From Sulfitobacter faviae (GTDB taxonomy: Bacteria; Pseudomonadota; Alphaproteobacteria; Rhodobacterales; Rhodobacteraceae): 64,000 nt of DNA. Shown here in pieces: positions 39,901 through 48,971 of the stretch. Location of the stretch: assembly GCF_029870955.1 (NCBI RefSeq), contig NZ_PGFQ01000001.1, positions 186,001 through 250,000 on the forward strand. The letters are read 5' to 3'. A program made the translations under genes and the position numbers. Positions within the stretch are counted from its first letter, which is position 1. Every line of letters starts with the position of its first letter. The notes under the pieces were generated by a model. The model did not search any database, was not told the origin of the DNA, and saw nothing but the letters and a program-made list of their open reading frames with translations.

Positions 39901-41307
39901 TTCGCCCGATAGGGTCAGCCCGTTGATCTCAATCGGTTCACCTTCGACAAAGCGGATCTCGGCGCTGCCGGTGATCGCATCGCCGATGGCCTCGGCACTT
40001 GCCGGATCAGTCAGCGTCAGCCCCTCGGTGGCAAAGGTCACGTCGCCGAGGAATTGCCCCAGACTGCCAAGGTTGCCTTCGAGAATACCGTCGAGCGCCA
40101 GTTGCGTCTGCGCGATTTGCAGCGCGCCCGTGTCCAGCCCGGTGATGTCGAAGGCGCTGTCGAAACGGTCGCCATCAGCGGCATCGTAATCCACCCGCAG
40201 GGTCACGGCCTCGACCCGCGTGCCCTCACCCGAGATCGGCAGAAGGGTCGAGGTGCCATCGGGGTTTGCGATCCGGCCTGAGATGTCGATCAGCGTCGGC
40301 CATTTCTCTTGGTTCAAGGTGACCTGCCCCTGCAGATCGACGGAGTTCGCGGCAAGGGCAAAGCTGCTGACCTCAACCGCACCGTTGCTTTCCAGAAGTG
40401 CATCCAGCGCCAGCCGCACGTCCTCGCCGAAGAAGTCGCGGTAGCGCGGGGCGAGCAGCGCAGTGATGTCGCCGCCGATATCGGCTTGAATGCGGCGGTC
40501 CGGTGTATCGCTGGCACGGCGCGGGGCCTGCGTGCCAAGGGTCACCTGCCCCGCCAAACGCTCTTGCCCATCGGTGGCGATGGTCACATCGGTCGCGAAA
40601 TCATCCAGCGGCCCTGCCCCTTCGACGGTCATCTGCACCGAAGGCTGCCCCGGCAGGTTCAGCAATTTCGAGGCGATGCCTTCGGGGTCTTCGGTCAGGT
40701 TCAACAAGAGGTCCAGCACGTTTTCGGTGCGGTCAAAATCGGCCTGAATGTCGAACTCGCCCCGTTTGCCATCGGTGCGGCGGGCCTGAAAGTCGACGAT
40801 GCCGACCGTATCGGTCAGCCGCGCATTGGCGCTTACCGAAAGCTGCGCCGCCTCGCCCAAGATCGGCTCGCCCAGGTTGATCTCATCCACCGAGAAATCC
40901 GCGATTTCGATGGAGACAGGCAGATCGGGCAAGGCAAAGGGTTTGGCCTCGGCATCGGGCAGATCGACTTCGTTGCTGACCGGCAGGCGCTCGACATCGA
41001 GCCGTCCGGCGGTGAGTTGCTCCACCTCCAACCGTCCGCGCAGCAGGGCCGAACGGTTCCAATCCAGCACCACGTCATCAAGCGTCAGCCAAATGCCATC
41101 GTCATCCGCAATCGTCATCCGGTCAAAGGAGGCCTCCGAACTCAGCGCCCCTGCGAATCCGTCGATGCTGACGGTTCGGCCCGCGCCGCTCAACGCGTCT
41201 TGAATGGTCCGGGTGAGAAAGCCCTTGTCGTCATCCTGTGCGGCAGCCGGTGTGAGGCATGCCAGATAGACAAGGCTGGCGGTGAGGATCTGCAAAAACT
41301 GTCGCAT
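36967..41307 (-). CDS. tamB: TamB translocation and assembly module
   Basis: A 1446-residue beta-helical protein that links the inner membrane to TamA at the outer membrane. An N-terminal signal-anchor (MRQFLQILTASLVYLACLTPAAAQ) is followed by TamB core repeats and the C-terminal TamB_CTD (LLFGRNISEISAFQALQLASAVATLAGRGGD...). Residues about 640-1000 carry six to seven 60-residue repeats beginning GPYG...VEGLVTGP. The start overlaps the tamA stop as TAATG. Length is typical of the family. Confidence 0.92.
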   Translation of the reverse strand: MRQFLQILTASLVYLACLTPAAAQDDDKGFLTRTIQDALSGAGRTVSIDGFAGALSSEASFDRMTIADDDGIWLTLDDVVLDWNRSALLRGRLEVEQLTAGRLDVERLPVSNEVDLPDAEAKPFALPDLPVSIEIADFSVDEINLGEPILGEAAQLSVSANARLTDTVGIVDFQARRTDGKRGEFDIQADFDRTENVLDLLLNLTEDPEGIASKLLNLPGQPSVQMTVEGAGPLDDFATDVTIATDGQERLAGQVTLGTQAPRRASDTPDRRIQADIGGDITALLAPRYRDFFGEDVRLALDALLESNGAVEVSSFALAANSVDLQGQVTLNQEKWPTLIDISGRIANPDGTSTLLPISGEGTRVEAVTLRVDYDAADGDRFDSAFDITGLDTGALQIAQTQLALDGILEGNLGSLGQFLGDVTFATEGLTLTDPASAEAIGDAITGSAEIRFVEGEPIEINGLTLSGEDYGLTGEAAIDGVDTGLLTQLKMTLEAQDISRFSALAGRDIAGATALALNGTVTPLGGMFDLAIAGGTDDLEIGIEQADAVLAGRTSLSMVAKRNETGTFLRDLELKNDALDLTGDVELRSEDSRAALDFTLADVGLVLPQYEGPIAVKATAVQEPRGWVVDAVTDGPYDAALTVSGLATGEDAQIDFTADIPRIEDFLPEADITGPVTAKGALRQTPQGWEIDTEASGPLEAQASVEGLVTPRVDVAFDLSLPDIQPLVPQINGGVAARGTLEQTEQGFVVDTIANGPYDSRVAVEGLATGPDMALRFDLTLPDVSPLAPGANGPLAAQGTVRQQESGIAVDVAARGPYGSSAVVEGLVTGPNMALSFDLSVPDVSPLAPGVNGPLSATGDIRQSDDGIAVDVSADGPYGSSAMVEGLVTGEVSLRFDVSVPNVNPLVPSVSGSFAANGVARQTENGVLLDASASGPYGARATVEGLVTGPNAAVDFQLNMPDIGALVEQVNGPLSVAGSARREGEAWRIDTNANGPAGTQATVAGLVNPDGTLNLDIAGNAPLGLSRPFLAPRNLQGQARFDLQINGPAALSSVSGQITTSGATFTAPNLRVALRGIDADVQLGGNRAQLNVTGQAVDGGALRVAGAITLTPALPADINVTLRNLVYADPSLYSTTLNGDLRLAGPLSGGAQITGVINAGETNIQVPATGLTSIGDIPQITHVNAPADVLATRRKAGLEGAEAGDDPAAEASGRGFGLDLQLNAPNRIYVRGRGLDAELGGALNLSGTTNRIISAGRFELIRGRLDILGKRFLLDEGSVQFQGDFIPYIRFVTSTDTEAGEVRVIVSGPANEPEVTFESTPAAPQDEVLSQLLFGRNISEISAFQALQLASAVATLAGRGGDGVIGNLREGFGLDDLDVTTTEDGETALRLGKYLTDNIYTDVTAASDGTGEVSLNLDITESLTAKGTLGSDGDSSIGIFFERDY

Positions 41308-43119
41308 TAAAACGCCTGTCCAATCCCGATATAGACTTGGAAATCTTCATCCACTTCCGGCCCCGATGTGGGCACGGCCACGTCCAGCCGGATCGGCCCG
41401 ATGCCCGTGGCATAGCGCAGCCCCAGACCTGCGCCCGAGTGCCAAGTGCCTGATCCGTCGTAGAATTCTTCCGACCCGATATAGCCCGCATCGGCAAAGC
41501 CCACGACGCCGATCTTCTCGGTCAGGGCCACGCGCGCCTCTGCCGATAGCCCGACAAAGCTGCGCCCGCCCACGGTGTCGCCGCTCGGCAGCTCAACCCC
41601 AAGCGTTTGATAGGGTTGCCCGCGCACGCTGCCGCCCCCGCCGGAGTAAAAGAGGTAATCCGCAGGCGCTTCCGACAGGTCCGGCCCCGCGACTGAACCA
41701 AGCTGCCCCCGAAAGGCCAGCGTCACCGGGCGCTCCGTCCCGAAGCTGCGGTAGTAGCGCGCATCAAGATAGCTGCGCAGCCCGCTTTCAGACCCCGACA
41801 GAGCGACAAAGGGCGTGAGGCTGGCGTCGATGTAATAGCCATCGGTCGCGTCCAACTCATTGTCGCGGTAGTCGAACTCGGCCCCAGCGGCAGGGTCAGA
41901 AGGGTGTATTGGTTGGTGCCGAAGGCATCCTCGGTCTCAGCCACACGCAGGCCGAGGCCCGCGGAATAGGTGCGGTTCTGGTTGGCAATCCGCTCGATCC
42001 CCGCCTCCAGATCCAACTGGCGGGAAAAGTAATTCACCTCGTCCAGCTGTTCCAACGTGGCCAGCGCGTAGAAATCGGTGTCTTCGTTAAAGGTCGCCGG
42101 ACGTTCGAACCGGGCAGAGAGCGTATAGTCTTCGCCCCCCGAATTGCCGCCGATCCCTTCGATCTCAGCCGAGAGGCGCAGACGTTCGGCCCCGCCCAGC
42201 AGATTGCGGTGCAGCCAGAAAGTGCTCAGCGTCAGCCCTTCGAGCGAGGACAGTTCCGCACCAAAGCCAAAGCGCCGCTTGGGCGCTTCGGTCACCTGCG
42301 CGGTGATGGGCAGCGTGTCGTTAGGACCAATGCGATCCGCTTCGATGAGCGCCACGGCGTCGAACGCGCCGGTGCGGCGCAGCCGTTCGGTGGCCAGTTC
42401 CAACTCTTCGGGCGAGAAGACCTCCCCATGTGGCAGCCCTGCGATTTCGATCAGCCGCGCGGTGCGCACGTCTTCGTTGCCGGTCACAGTCAGCGCGCCA
42501 AAGCGCAGCTTTGGCCCCGGGGCCAGCCGCAGGGCGGCGTCGATCTGGCGCTCACGGTGTTTGGCCACAAGGTCTTGATCTGCCAATGCCGCTTTCGCGT
42601 GGCCCACGTCACGCCAACCGCTGACCCCGGCCGAGACGGTTTCCTTCAGCACGCCAAGGCTCGCGGTCTCCCCCGCGGCAAATCCGTCCGGCAACTCGGT
42701 GCCCGGTGCTACGGGCGCGATGCGGGTCGCGCCAAAGCGGAACTTCGGCCCCGGGTCTACCGTGATCACGGCCCGGTCGATGCGGCGCGGCGGTTGCACA
42801 GGGGGAATCGCGGCGGCATCGACGCCATCCAAGGTGATCTTGAGCGTCGGCCCGAAATACCCGTTGTCGTAAAGCAGCGCCAAAAGCCGCCCATAATCGG
42901 CCTGCGCCGCGGCAACCAATTCCTGCGGCGTGGCAGGCTCGGCATCCTCATCGGTTTGCTCGGCCAGCAAGGACCCATCGCGCAGGGTGGCATAGAGGTC
43001 CGAATCCGCCGCGATGCCGGTGATGGCCAGTTCCGCGGCCTGTGCCGCAGCCCCCCGCCAAGAAGTAGTCCAAGAGCGAGACAAAGCGCCGCCCCTTGAG
43101 TCTGCCCTTGTTGCGCCAC
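41307..43119 (-). CDS. tamA: TamA outer-membrane protein (two frame breaks)
   Basis: About 604 residues after adding one G near 43055 and one G near 41893. The start is GTG at 43119 with a strong AAGGAGGG upstream, giving a signal peptide MAQQGQTQGAALCLALGLLLGGGAAAQAA. Three POTRA-like regions precede a 16-strand barrel with the GGGGSVRGQPYQTLG loop and a C-terminus YIGIGQAF ending in phenylalanine. TamA works with TamB in outer-membrane protein and lipid assembly. Coupled to tamB by stop-start overlap. Confidence 0.88.
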
Positions 43120-43409
43120 GCGCTACCCTCCTTGCGTTCGTCACCCCGGTTTTCGCGCCGGTTCTCCTTTGCCCGCCCAAACGGGCCTTATTCTTAGCAA
43201 CCGTTAAACGGCATTGCCGACTTGGCTGCAAACACTCTGCCGGGGGAATCGCGCGATGAGAACGGCCTGCCCCGCCCCGTGCAGGTGTCACGCGCGGAAT
43301 CGGCAAGATACCGCGCAGCAAGAGTGTAGGCTGACCACGGCCCGAGACGAGGGCAAAAACGTTTTTTCTTTCAGGGGGTCCGACCATTGCTCTGCATTGC
43401 AAAGCATGG

Positions 43410-43495
43410 TGGTGCGGTCGGAGAGACTCGAACTCTCACGGGTGTTACCCCACAGCGACCTCAACGCTGCGCGTCTACCATTCCGCCACGACCGC
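43410..43495 (-). tRNA. tRNA-Leu (GAG)
   Basis: A class II tRNA. The acceptor stem is GCGGTCG/CGACCGC, the anticodon stem CAGCG/CGCTG encloses TTGAGGT with anticodon GAG, and the variable arm is long. The 3' CCA is encoded. A hairpin TGCTCTGCATTGCAAAGCA at 43389-43407 lies immediately downstream. Confidence 0.97.
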
Positions 43496-43715
43496 ACGCC
43501 ATGGTTGGTGGGCGGGGTTTAGCCAAAGACCAAGGGCTTGTGAAGAGGCAATCAGCAAATTTTTTCAATGCGTTTCAGAAAGCGGGTTCAGCCCCCGATT
43601 TTCCGCAGCCGCAACCCCGATCACAATCCCCTTACCGCCCTGCAATCTGACGGCTCAGCCGTTGAAAGCGCGCGTTCGGCGGGCCATCTGTGACGCAAGC
43701 AAGAAGGAACACGCC

Positions 43716-44396
43716 ATGCCCGCAGATACCGCCACCCCCACAGATACCCCCACCGTACAGATCGACATCGTATCGGATGTGATGTGCCCTTGGTGTATCG
43801 TGGGCTACAAGCAACTTGAGCAAGCGCTCGGCGCGGTTGGCGTCGGCGCTTTCTTGCGTTGGCACCCCTTTGAATTGAACCCGCAGATGCCAGCCGAAGG
43901 CCAGAACATGGCCGAACATCTGGCCGAGAAATACGGCTCCACCCCTACCCAATCGGTCGAGAATCGCAAACGGCTGACGCAGATGGGCCAAGATTTGGGC
44001 TTTACCTTCAATTTTTCCGACGACACGCGGATGCAAAACACCTTTGCCGCGCATCAACTGCTGACATGGGCGCAGGTCCAAGGGCTGCAACACCCGCTGA
44101 AGATGGCCCTGTTCGACGCGCATTTCACCCAAGGGCGCAATGTGAACGATACCGATGTGCTTGCCGATGTGGCGGCCTCCGTCGGGTTGGACCGGGATGA
44201 GGCGCTGGAGGTGCTCCGCAGCCGCAGCTTTGCCGAACAGACCCGCGAAGCGCAGCAATTCTGGACTTCGCGCGGCATCTCTGGCGTGCCGTCGATGATT
44301 TTCGAGGGCAAATACCTGATCACCGGAGCGCAGGGAGCTGAAAACTACGCCCAACTCCTGCGCAAGGTCTTGGAGGAACGCGACGCCGCCGCCTGA
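43716..44396 (+). CDS. DsbA-family (FrnE-like) oxidoreductase
   Basis: A 226-residue cytosolic thioredoxin-fold protein with the motif VMCPWCIVGYKQLEQAL (CPWC) and the cis-proline region ISGVPSMIFEGKYLITGAQ. This matches the FrnE/2-hydroxychromene-carboxylate isomerase-like group of DsbA relatives. The ATG at 43716 has AAGAAGG upstream; an in-frame ATG at 43662 would add a positively charged segment. It is next to a divergent tRNA-Leu gene and followed by lipB. Confidence 0.87.
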   Translation: MPADTATPTDTPTVQIDIVSDVMCPWCIVGYKQLEQALGAVGVGAFLRWHPFELNPQMPAEGQNMAEHLAEKYGSTPTQSVENRKRLTQMGQDLGFTFNFSDDTRMQNTFAAHQLLTWAQVQGLQHPLKMALFDAHFTQGRNVNDTDVLADVAASVGLDRDEALEVLRSRSFAEQTREAQQFWTSRGISGVPSMIFEGKYLITGAQGAENYAQLLRKVLEERDAAA

Positions 44397-44441
44397 CCGG
44401 CGCCTCTGGCGGTGCGGCGCGGGTCTTGCTAAGGCATCCCC

Positions 44442-45121
44442 ATGGTTGAATGGATCATCACCGACGGCTTGACCGATTACCGCAGCGCCGAGGCGTGGAT
44501 GGAGGCGCGTGCCACCGCCATCGCCGCCGGCGAGGCCGAGGAATGCATCTGGCTGGTCGAACATCCCCCGCTCTACACCGCCGGCACCTCGGCGCGGGCC
44601 GAAGACCTAACGGAGCCTGACCGCTTTCCTGTCTACCCCACCCGGCGCGGCGGGCAGTATACCTATCACGGGCCGGGCCAGCGTGTCGCCTATGTCATGC
44701 TCAACGTCGCCGCCCGGGGCGCGATGTGCGCTGTTTCGTGCGCCAGCTCGAAAATTGGGTCATTGCCACATTGGATCAGTTCAACCTGCGCGGCGAAATC
44801 CGCCCCGGTCGCGTCGGCGTTTGGGTGCAACGGCCCGAGAAACCCGCCCAGCCCGATGGCAGCCCCGCAGAAGACAAGATCGCCGCCATTGGAATCAGGC
44901 TGCGCAAATGGGTCAGCTTCCACGGCATCAGCATCAATGTGGAGCCTGACCTCAGCCATTTTGGCGGCATCGTCCCCTGCGGCATCACGAACCACGGCGT
45001 GACCTCACTGGTCGATCTGGGCCTGCCCGTCACGATGGACGATGTCGATCTCGCCCTGCGCGCCACCTTTGATGAGGTCTTTGCCAGCGCCCCCACAGGC
45101 AGTTGCGACATCACCCCCTAA
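44442..45121 (+). CDS. lipB: lipoyl(octanoyl) transferase (frame broken)
   Basis: A 226-residue enzyme after adding one base near 44717. LipB moves octanoyl groups from acyl carrier protein to lipoyl domains. Family motifs are [31 protein letters not shown], the segment [25 protein letters not shown] and the catalytic cysteine in IVPCGI. The broken part lies in [19 protein letters not shown]. The start codon at 44442 is preceded by a poor ribosome binding site. Confidence 0.9.
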
Positions 45122-45307
45122 CAGCAGCAAAGCACGCGCCAAGCACCCCAAAGGCCGGATTTTACGGCGATCGCCACAGCGCAAAAAATACCCACCCTGC
45201 GACCATCGCGCCCATTGCCCCCGCGAGACGGTCGCTCTAAAACGGGCGCGACACCGCATGTGCCGCCTATGGCGCCATGTGTCCAATTCATTTGCAGGAG
45301 GCACCGC

Positions 45308-46981
45308 ATGGCAGACGCAGCCATTCACGGCCAAGATCATCACGACGACCGGGGGTTCTTTACCCGGTGGTTCATGTCCACCAACCACAAAGATATCGGT
45401 ATTCTGTACCTTATCGTCTCGGCCTTGGTCGGTCTTATTTCGGTGGCATTCACCGTCTACATGCGCCTCGAGCTCATGGATCCGGGCGTTCAATACATGT
45501 GTATGGAAGGCGCGCGTTTCATCGCGGATAGCTCTGCCGCCTGTACGCCAAACGGCCACCTGTGGAACGTGCTGATCACCGGCCACGGCATCCTGATGAT
45601 GTTCTTCGTCGTGATTCCCGCGCTCTTCGGCGGTTTCGGCAACTACTTCATGCCGCTGCAAATCGGCGCGCCGGACATGGCCTTCCCGCGGATGAACAAC
45701 CTCAGCTTCTGGCTCTATGTCGCGGGCACCACCCTCGCGGTTTGCTCGCTGCTGACACCCGGCGGCAACGGCCAGCTCGGCTCCGGCGTGGGCTGGGTGC
45801 TCTACCCGCCGCTTTCGGTCCGCGAAGCGGGCATGTCGATGGACTTCGCGATCTTCGCGGTGCACGTCTCCGGCGCTTCCTCGATCCTCGGCGCGATCAA
45901 CATGATCACCACCTTCCTGAACATGCGTGCCCCCGGCATGACCCTGTTCAAAGTGCCGCTCTTCGCTTGGTCGATCTTCGTTACAAGCTGGCTGATCCTC
46001 CTGTCCCTGCCGGTTTTGGCGGGCGCGATCACCATGCTCTTGATGGACCGCAACTTCGGCTTCGCCTTCTTCGACCCCGCAGGCGGTGGTGACCCGATCC
46101 TCTACCAGCACATCCTGTGGTTCTTCGGCCACCCCGAAGTCTACATCATCATCCTGCCGGGCTTCGGCATCATCTCCCACGTCATCGCGACCTTCTCGCG
46201 CAAACCGGTCTTCGGCTACCTGCCGATGGTCTGGGCGATCATCGCGATCGGCGCATTGGGCTTCGTCGTCTGGGCGCACCACATGTACACCGTGGGCATG
46301 ACCCTGAACCAGCAGGCCTACTTCATGCTGGCCACCATGGTCATCGCGGTGCCAACGGGGGTGAAGGTCTTCAGCTGGATCGCCACCATGTGGGGCGGCT
46401 CCATCGAGTTCAAAACCCCGATGCTCTGGGCCTTCGGCTTCCTGTTCCTCTTCACCGTCGGTGGCGTCACCGGCATCGTGCTGAGCCAGGCCGCCGTGGA
46501 CCGCGCCTACCATGACACCTACTACGTCGTGGCGCACTTCCACTACGTGATGTCGCTCGGCGCCGTCTTCGCCATCTTCGCGGGCATCTACTTCTACCTG
46601 CCCAAGATGACGGGCCGCATGTACCCTGAATGGGCCGGCAAGCTGCACTTCTGGGCGATGTTCATCGGTGCAAACCTGACCTTCTTCCCGCAGCACTTCC
46701 TGGGCCGTCAGGGCATGCCGCGCCGCTACATCGACTACCCTGAGGCATTCGCCTACTGGAACCAGTGGTCCTCGATCGGCGCCTTCCTCAGCTTTGCCTC
46801 CTTCCTCTTCTTCTTCGGGGTGATGGCCTACACGCTGACCCGCGGCGCACGCTCCACCGCAAACAACCCGTGGAACGAATTCGCGGATACGCTGGAATGG
46901 ACCCTGCCCAGCCCGCCGCCCGAACACACGTTCGAGCAGCTTCCGAAACAGGAAGACTGGGACAAGCAGCACAGCCACTAA
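45308..46981 (+). CDS. ctaD: aa3-type cytochrome c oxidase subunit I
   Basis: A 557-residue twelve-helix catalytic subunit of the terminal oxidase. Heme a and CuB ligand regions are present: [29 protein letters not shown] (histidine cross-linked to tyrosine), [10 protein letters not shown] and [14 protein letters not shown]. It starts at the ATG at 45308 with GGAGG immediately upstream. It stands alone, with a strong terminator after it; subunits II and III are not in the window. The region 45122-45307 holds only its leader. Confidence 0.97.
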   Translation: MADAAIHGQDHHDDRGFFTRWFMSTNHKDIGILYLIVSALVGLISVAFTVYMRLELMDPGVQYMCMEGARFIADSSAACTPNGHLWNVLITGHGILMMFFVVIPALFGGFGNYFMPLQIGAPDMAFPRMNNLSFWLYVAGTTLAVCSLLTPGGNGQLGSGVGWVLYPPLSVREAGMSMDFAIFAVHVSGASSILGAINMITTFLNMRAPGMTLFKVPLFAWSIFVTSWLILLSLPVLAGAITMLLMDRNFGFAFFDPAGGGDPILYQHILWFFGHPEVYIIILPGFGIISHVIATFSRKPVFGYLPMVWAIIAIGALGFVVWAHHMYTVGMTLNQQAYFMLATMVIAVPTGVKVFSWIATMWGGSIEFKTPMLWAFGFLFLFTVGGVTGIVLSQAAVDRAYHDTYYVVAHFHYVMSLGAVFAIFAGIYFYLPKMTGRMYPEWAGKLHFWAMFIGANLTFFPQHFLGRQGMPRRYIDYPEAFAYWNQWSSIGAFLSFASFLFFFGVMAYTLTRGARSTANNPWNEFADTLEWTLPSPPPEHTFEQLPKQEDWDKQHSH

Positions 46982-46996
46982 GTTGACCCAAACCAC

Positions 46997-47030
46997 AAAG
47001 GCCCCGCTCTCCCGCGGGGCCTTTTCTTTT
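46997..47030 (+). terminator. terminator of ctaD
   Basis: AAAGGCCCCGC/GCGGGGCCTTTT with a TCTCCC loop, followed by a T-rich stretch, 16 bases after the stop. Confidence 0.9.
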
Positions 47031-47091
47031 GCCCCCACTCCTCTGACAGCCGCCCCCTCCCCCTCCAACTTCATCCTTTCTCAAATACCCT

Positions 47092-47115
47092 CGGGGGTCC
47101 GGGGCAGAGCCCCCG
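47092..47115. repeat. GC-rich intergenic hairpin, REP-like
   Basis: CGGGGGT...GCCCCCG forms a hairpin between the ctaD terminator and tRNA-Gly. Similar GGGGGTC-type hairpins near gene ends are common in Rhodobacteraceae genomes, so this is probably a dispersed repeat. Confidence 0.45.
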
Positions 47116-47201
47116 CCTTACGCAAATTTTTCCACCAGAAACCACATTTCCCTCTTGAAGCCCCCCGCCCCAATAGGTATCTCGCCCTCACCAGACGGTA
47201 A

Positions 47202-47276
47202 GCGGGCGTAGCTCAGGGGTAGAGCATAACCTTGCCAAGGTTAGGGTCGGGCGTTCGAATCGCCTCGCCCGCTCCA
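47202..47276 (+). tRNA. tRNA-Gly (GCC), copy 1
   Basis: A 75-base tRNA with encoded CCA. The anticodon stem TAACC/GGTTA encloses TTGCCAA with anticodon GCC. The acceptor stem is GCGGGCG/CGCCCGC. Identical to copy 2 at 47433-47507; both are preceded by related leaders. Confidence 0.98.
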
Positions 47277-47288
47277 TCTGGACTTCAC

Positions 47289-47324
47289 AGGGTCGCATCT
47301 TCGGATGCGGCCCTTTGTGTTTTT
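47289..47324 (+). terminator. terminator of tRNA-Gly copy 1
   Basis: AGGGTCGCATC/GATGCGGCCCT with a TTCG loop and trailing TTGTGTTTTT. Confidence 0.85.
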
Positions 47325-47432
47325 CGGCCCCCAAAACCACCGCGAAAAAAATTTCCCCGCGACGCTTAGATCGCTTCATTTCCCCCTTGCAGCCCCCTGC
47401 GGGAATGGGTATTCCCCCCTCACCAACCGGAT

Positions 47433-47507
47433 GCGGGCGTAGCTCAGGGGTAGAGCATAACCTTGCCAAGGTTAGGGTCGGGCGTTCGAATCGCCTCGCC
47501 CGCTCCA
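47433..47507 (+). tRNA. tRNA-Gly (GCC), copy 2
   Basis: Same 75-base sequence as copy 1, including the CCA. Its upstream 50 bases show imperfect similarity to those of copy 1 (ACGGTA and ACCGGAT just before the gene), which suggests duplication of the gene with its leader. Confidence 0.98.
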
Positions 47508-47536
47508 GGTTGATCCTACCACCCCGTAGGAAACGC

Positions 47537-47564
47537 AAAGCCGCCCTTCGGGGCGGCTTTTGTG
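47537..47564 (+). terminator. terminator of tRNA-Gly copy 2
   Basis: AAAGCCGCCC/GGGCGGCTTTT with a TTCG loop and following TGTG. Confidence 0.85.
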
Positions 47565-47577
47565 TATCTAGCCGCAG

Positions 47578-47663
47578 AAAAAAACGCCCCATGATGAACA
47601 CGGGGCGTAAGGTACGGAACGAGGGACAGTAGGTGGCCGGCAGGCGTTCCGGGCCTGCGGTCA
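47578..47663 (-). ncRNA. candidate small RNA downstream of rlmB
   Basis: On the minus strand a -35 TTGAAA (47696-47691) is followed by a weak -10 region TAAATT near 47675-47670. The predicted transcript starts near 47662, contains a GCAGGC-GCCTGC hairpin and a pyrimidine-rich single-stranded segment (ACCTACTGTCCCTC), and ends in a strong ACGCCCC/GGGGCGT hairpin with seven T residues (47608-47578). No start codon with a plausible reading frame is needed to explain it. Alternative: it is the rlmB 3' end. Confidence 0.45.
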
Positions 47664-47755
47664 CCCTTAAATTTAGGAAGCCTTGGCCGTTTTCAAAGGG
47701 GCCGGGCCCGGCCGCCCCGCCCCTTGCTCGGATTTAAGCCAGTTCTTGCCGATTC

Positions 47756-48532
47756 TCAGCCGCCCACCCGGCTGGCATAAAGCGCGATGGCCGCCGCGTT
47801 AGAGACGTTGAGCGAGCCGAATCCGCCCGCCGCATCGATCCGCACCAGTGCGTCTACGGTCTCGCGGGTCTTCTCACGCAGCCCAGGCCCCTCGGCCCCC
47901 AGAACAAGCGCCACGGGGCGGTCACGGCGGCCCTCTACGGCCTCCTCGATGGTCTGCGTGGCCTCGCCATCGAGCCCCAGCACCAGATAGCCCATCTCCT
48001 GCAGGGCGCGGATCGCATCGGCAAGGTTGCGGACCCTCAGATAGGGCTGCCGCTCCAGCGCGCCGCTGGCGGTTTTTGCCAGCGCCCCGGTCTCGGGCGC
48101 GGAATGATGTTTGGTGCCGATGACCGCCGAGGCGCCAAGCACTTCGGCAGAGCGAAGAATCGCACCAACGTTATGCGGATCGGTCACCCGGTCGAGCAGC
48201 AAGAGCCGCGGCGCGGAAGCACCGATGGCCACATCTTCCAACCGGCCCCAGTTCAGCGGCTTCACCTCCAGAACGGCACCTTGGTGGACCGAGTTCGGAT
48301 CGAGCGGCGGGCGGAACTTGCGCGGGTCCACGACCTGCGGCGTGATTCCCGCCTCGGCGATGGCCTCTTCCAGCTTCGCCTGCGCGTTCGGCGTGACCAT
48401 CAACTGCAATTTTTCACGCCGCGGGTTCATCAACGCATCGCGGACCGCATGCAGGCCGAACAGCCAGACCGTCTGCGCCGCTTCGGCCTTCTTGTCCTGC
48501 TCTTTTTGCACGACCCATTTGGGTTTCTTCAT
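47756..48532 (-). CDS. rlmB: 23S rRNA 2'-O-methyltransferase
   Basis: A 258-residue SpoU-type methyltransferase that modifies G2251 of 23S rRNA. Family segments are VWLFGLHAVRDALMNPRR (substrate-binding domain), LLLLDRVTDPHNVGAILRSAE, ALVLGAEGPGLREKTRE and GSLNVSNAAAIALY, part of the trefoil knot. The ATG at 48532 has AAAGAG upstream; further upstream in-frame starts lack a site. It reads divergently from tRNA-Tyr. Confidence 0.93.
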   Translation of the reverse strand: MKKPKWVVQKEQDKKAEAAQTVWLFGLHAVRDALMNPRREKLQLMVTPNAQAKLEEAIAEAGITPQVVDPRKFRPPLDPNSVHQGAVLEVKPLNWGRLEDVAIGASAPRLLLLDRVTDPHNVGAILRSAEVLGASAVIGTKHHSAPETGALAKTASGALERQPYLRVRNLADAIRALQEMGYLVLGLDGEATQTIEEAVEGRRDRPVALVLGAEGPGLREKTRETVDALVRIDAAGGFGSLNVSNAAAIALYASRVGG

Positions 48533-48580
48533 CTCTTTATCCTTTCGTGCGATTTCCCCAAGATTTCTCAGGAATTCGCC

Positions 48581-48609
48581 TTGACGCTTCTTTGGCTCGC
48601 TTGTAATCA
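48581..48609 (+). promoter_or_regulatory. predicted tRNA-Tyr promoter
   Basis: TTGACG at 48581-48586 matches the -35 consensus. TGTAAT at 48602-48607 lies after a 15-base spacer and is one base from the -10 consensus (TAATCA fits a 17-base spacer). Start would be near 48614, 30 bases before tRNA-Tyr. Confidence 0.5.
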
Positions 48610-48643
48610 CGCCCCCACGTCAGGTGCAATGCACCGGGACAAA

Positions 48644-48729
48644 GTGGGCGACAGGCCGCAAGGTGTGGCAGGGGACTGTAACTCCCTCGCGGAGACGCAC
48701 GCCTGGTTCGATTCCAGGGTCGCCCACCA
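48644..48729 (+). tRNA. tRNA-Tyr (GTA)
   Basis: An 86-base class II tRNA. The acceptor stem is GTGGGCG/CGCCCAC, the anticodon loop CTGTAAC has anticodon GTA, the T arm CCTGG-TTCGATT-CCAGG is intact, and CCA is encoded. The 3' 59 bases, including 11 bases beyond the CCA, recur at 48845-48903. Confidence 0.96.
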
Positions 48730-48823
48730 CTTTCTCCCCCCTATTTTCAGACATCGTAACATGCTGGCGCCGAGCGGATGGCCACCGATCGATCCCCCGG
48801 ATCGATCCTGCGCGGGATAGCCA

Positions 48824-48903
48824 TGTGGCAGGGCCCGCCTGCGGCTCCCTCGCGGAGACGCACGCCTGGTTCGATTCCAGGGTCGCCCACCACTTTCTCC
48901 CCC
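48824..48903 (+). pseudogene. broken copy of tRNA-Tyr
   Basis: From 48845 the sequence is identical over 59 bases to the 3' half of tRNA-Tyr plus its downstream flank, with CCA. Upstream only TGTGGCAGGG matches, and the anticodon loop is replaced by CCCGCCTGCGG. No 5' acceptor half exists to pair with CGCCCAC. It is a remnant rather than an active gene. Confidence 0.75.
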
Positions 48904-48971
48904 TCGCGATAGTTCGTATGCGCAGTTAAGGCGCGTTCGTGGCGACCGATCAAAGCCGGGCCCGAAGGCTA

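Noticed and set aside
43410..43495. An island or prophage attached at tRNA-Leu
   Set aside because: Both sides are core genes and no integrase or direct repeat of the tRNA end is present.
45005..47074. A 689-codon open frame on the minus strand opposite ctaD
   Set aside because: It mirrors the strongly conserved ctaD on the other strand. Such frames arise from GC-rich codon use, and it lacks any domain, start site or family features.
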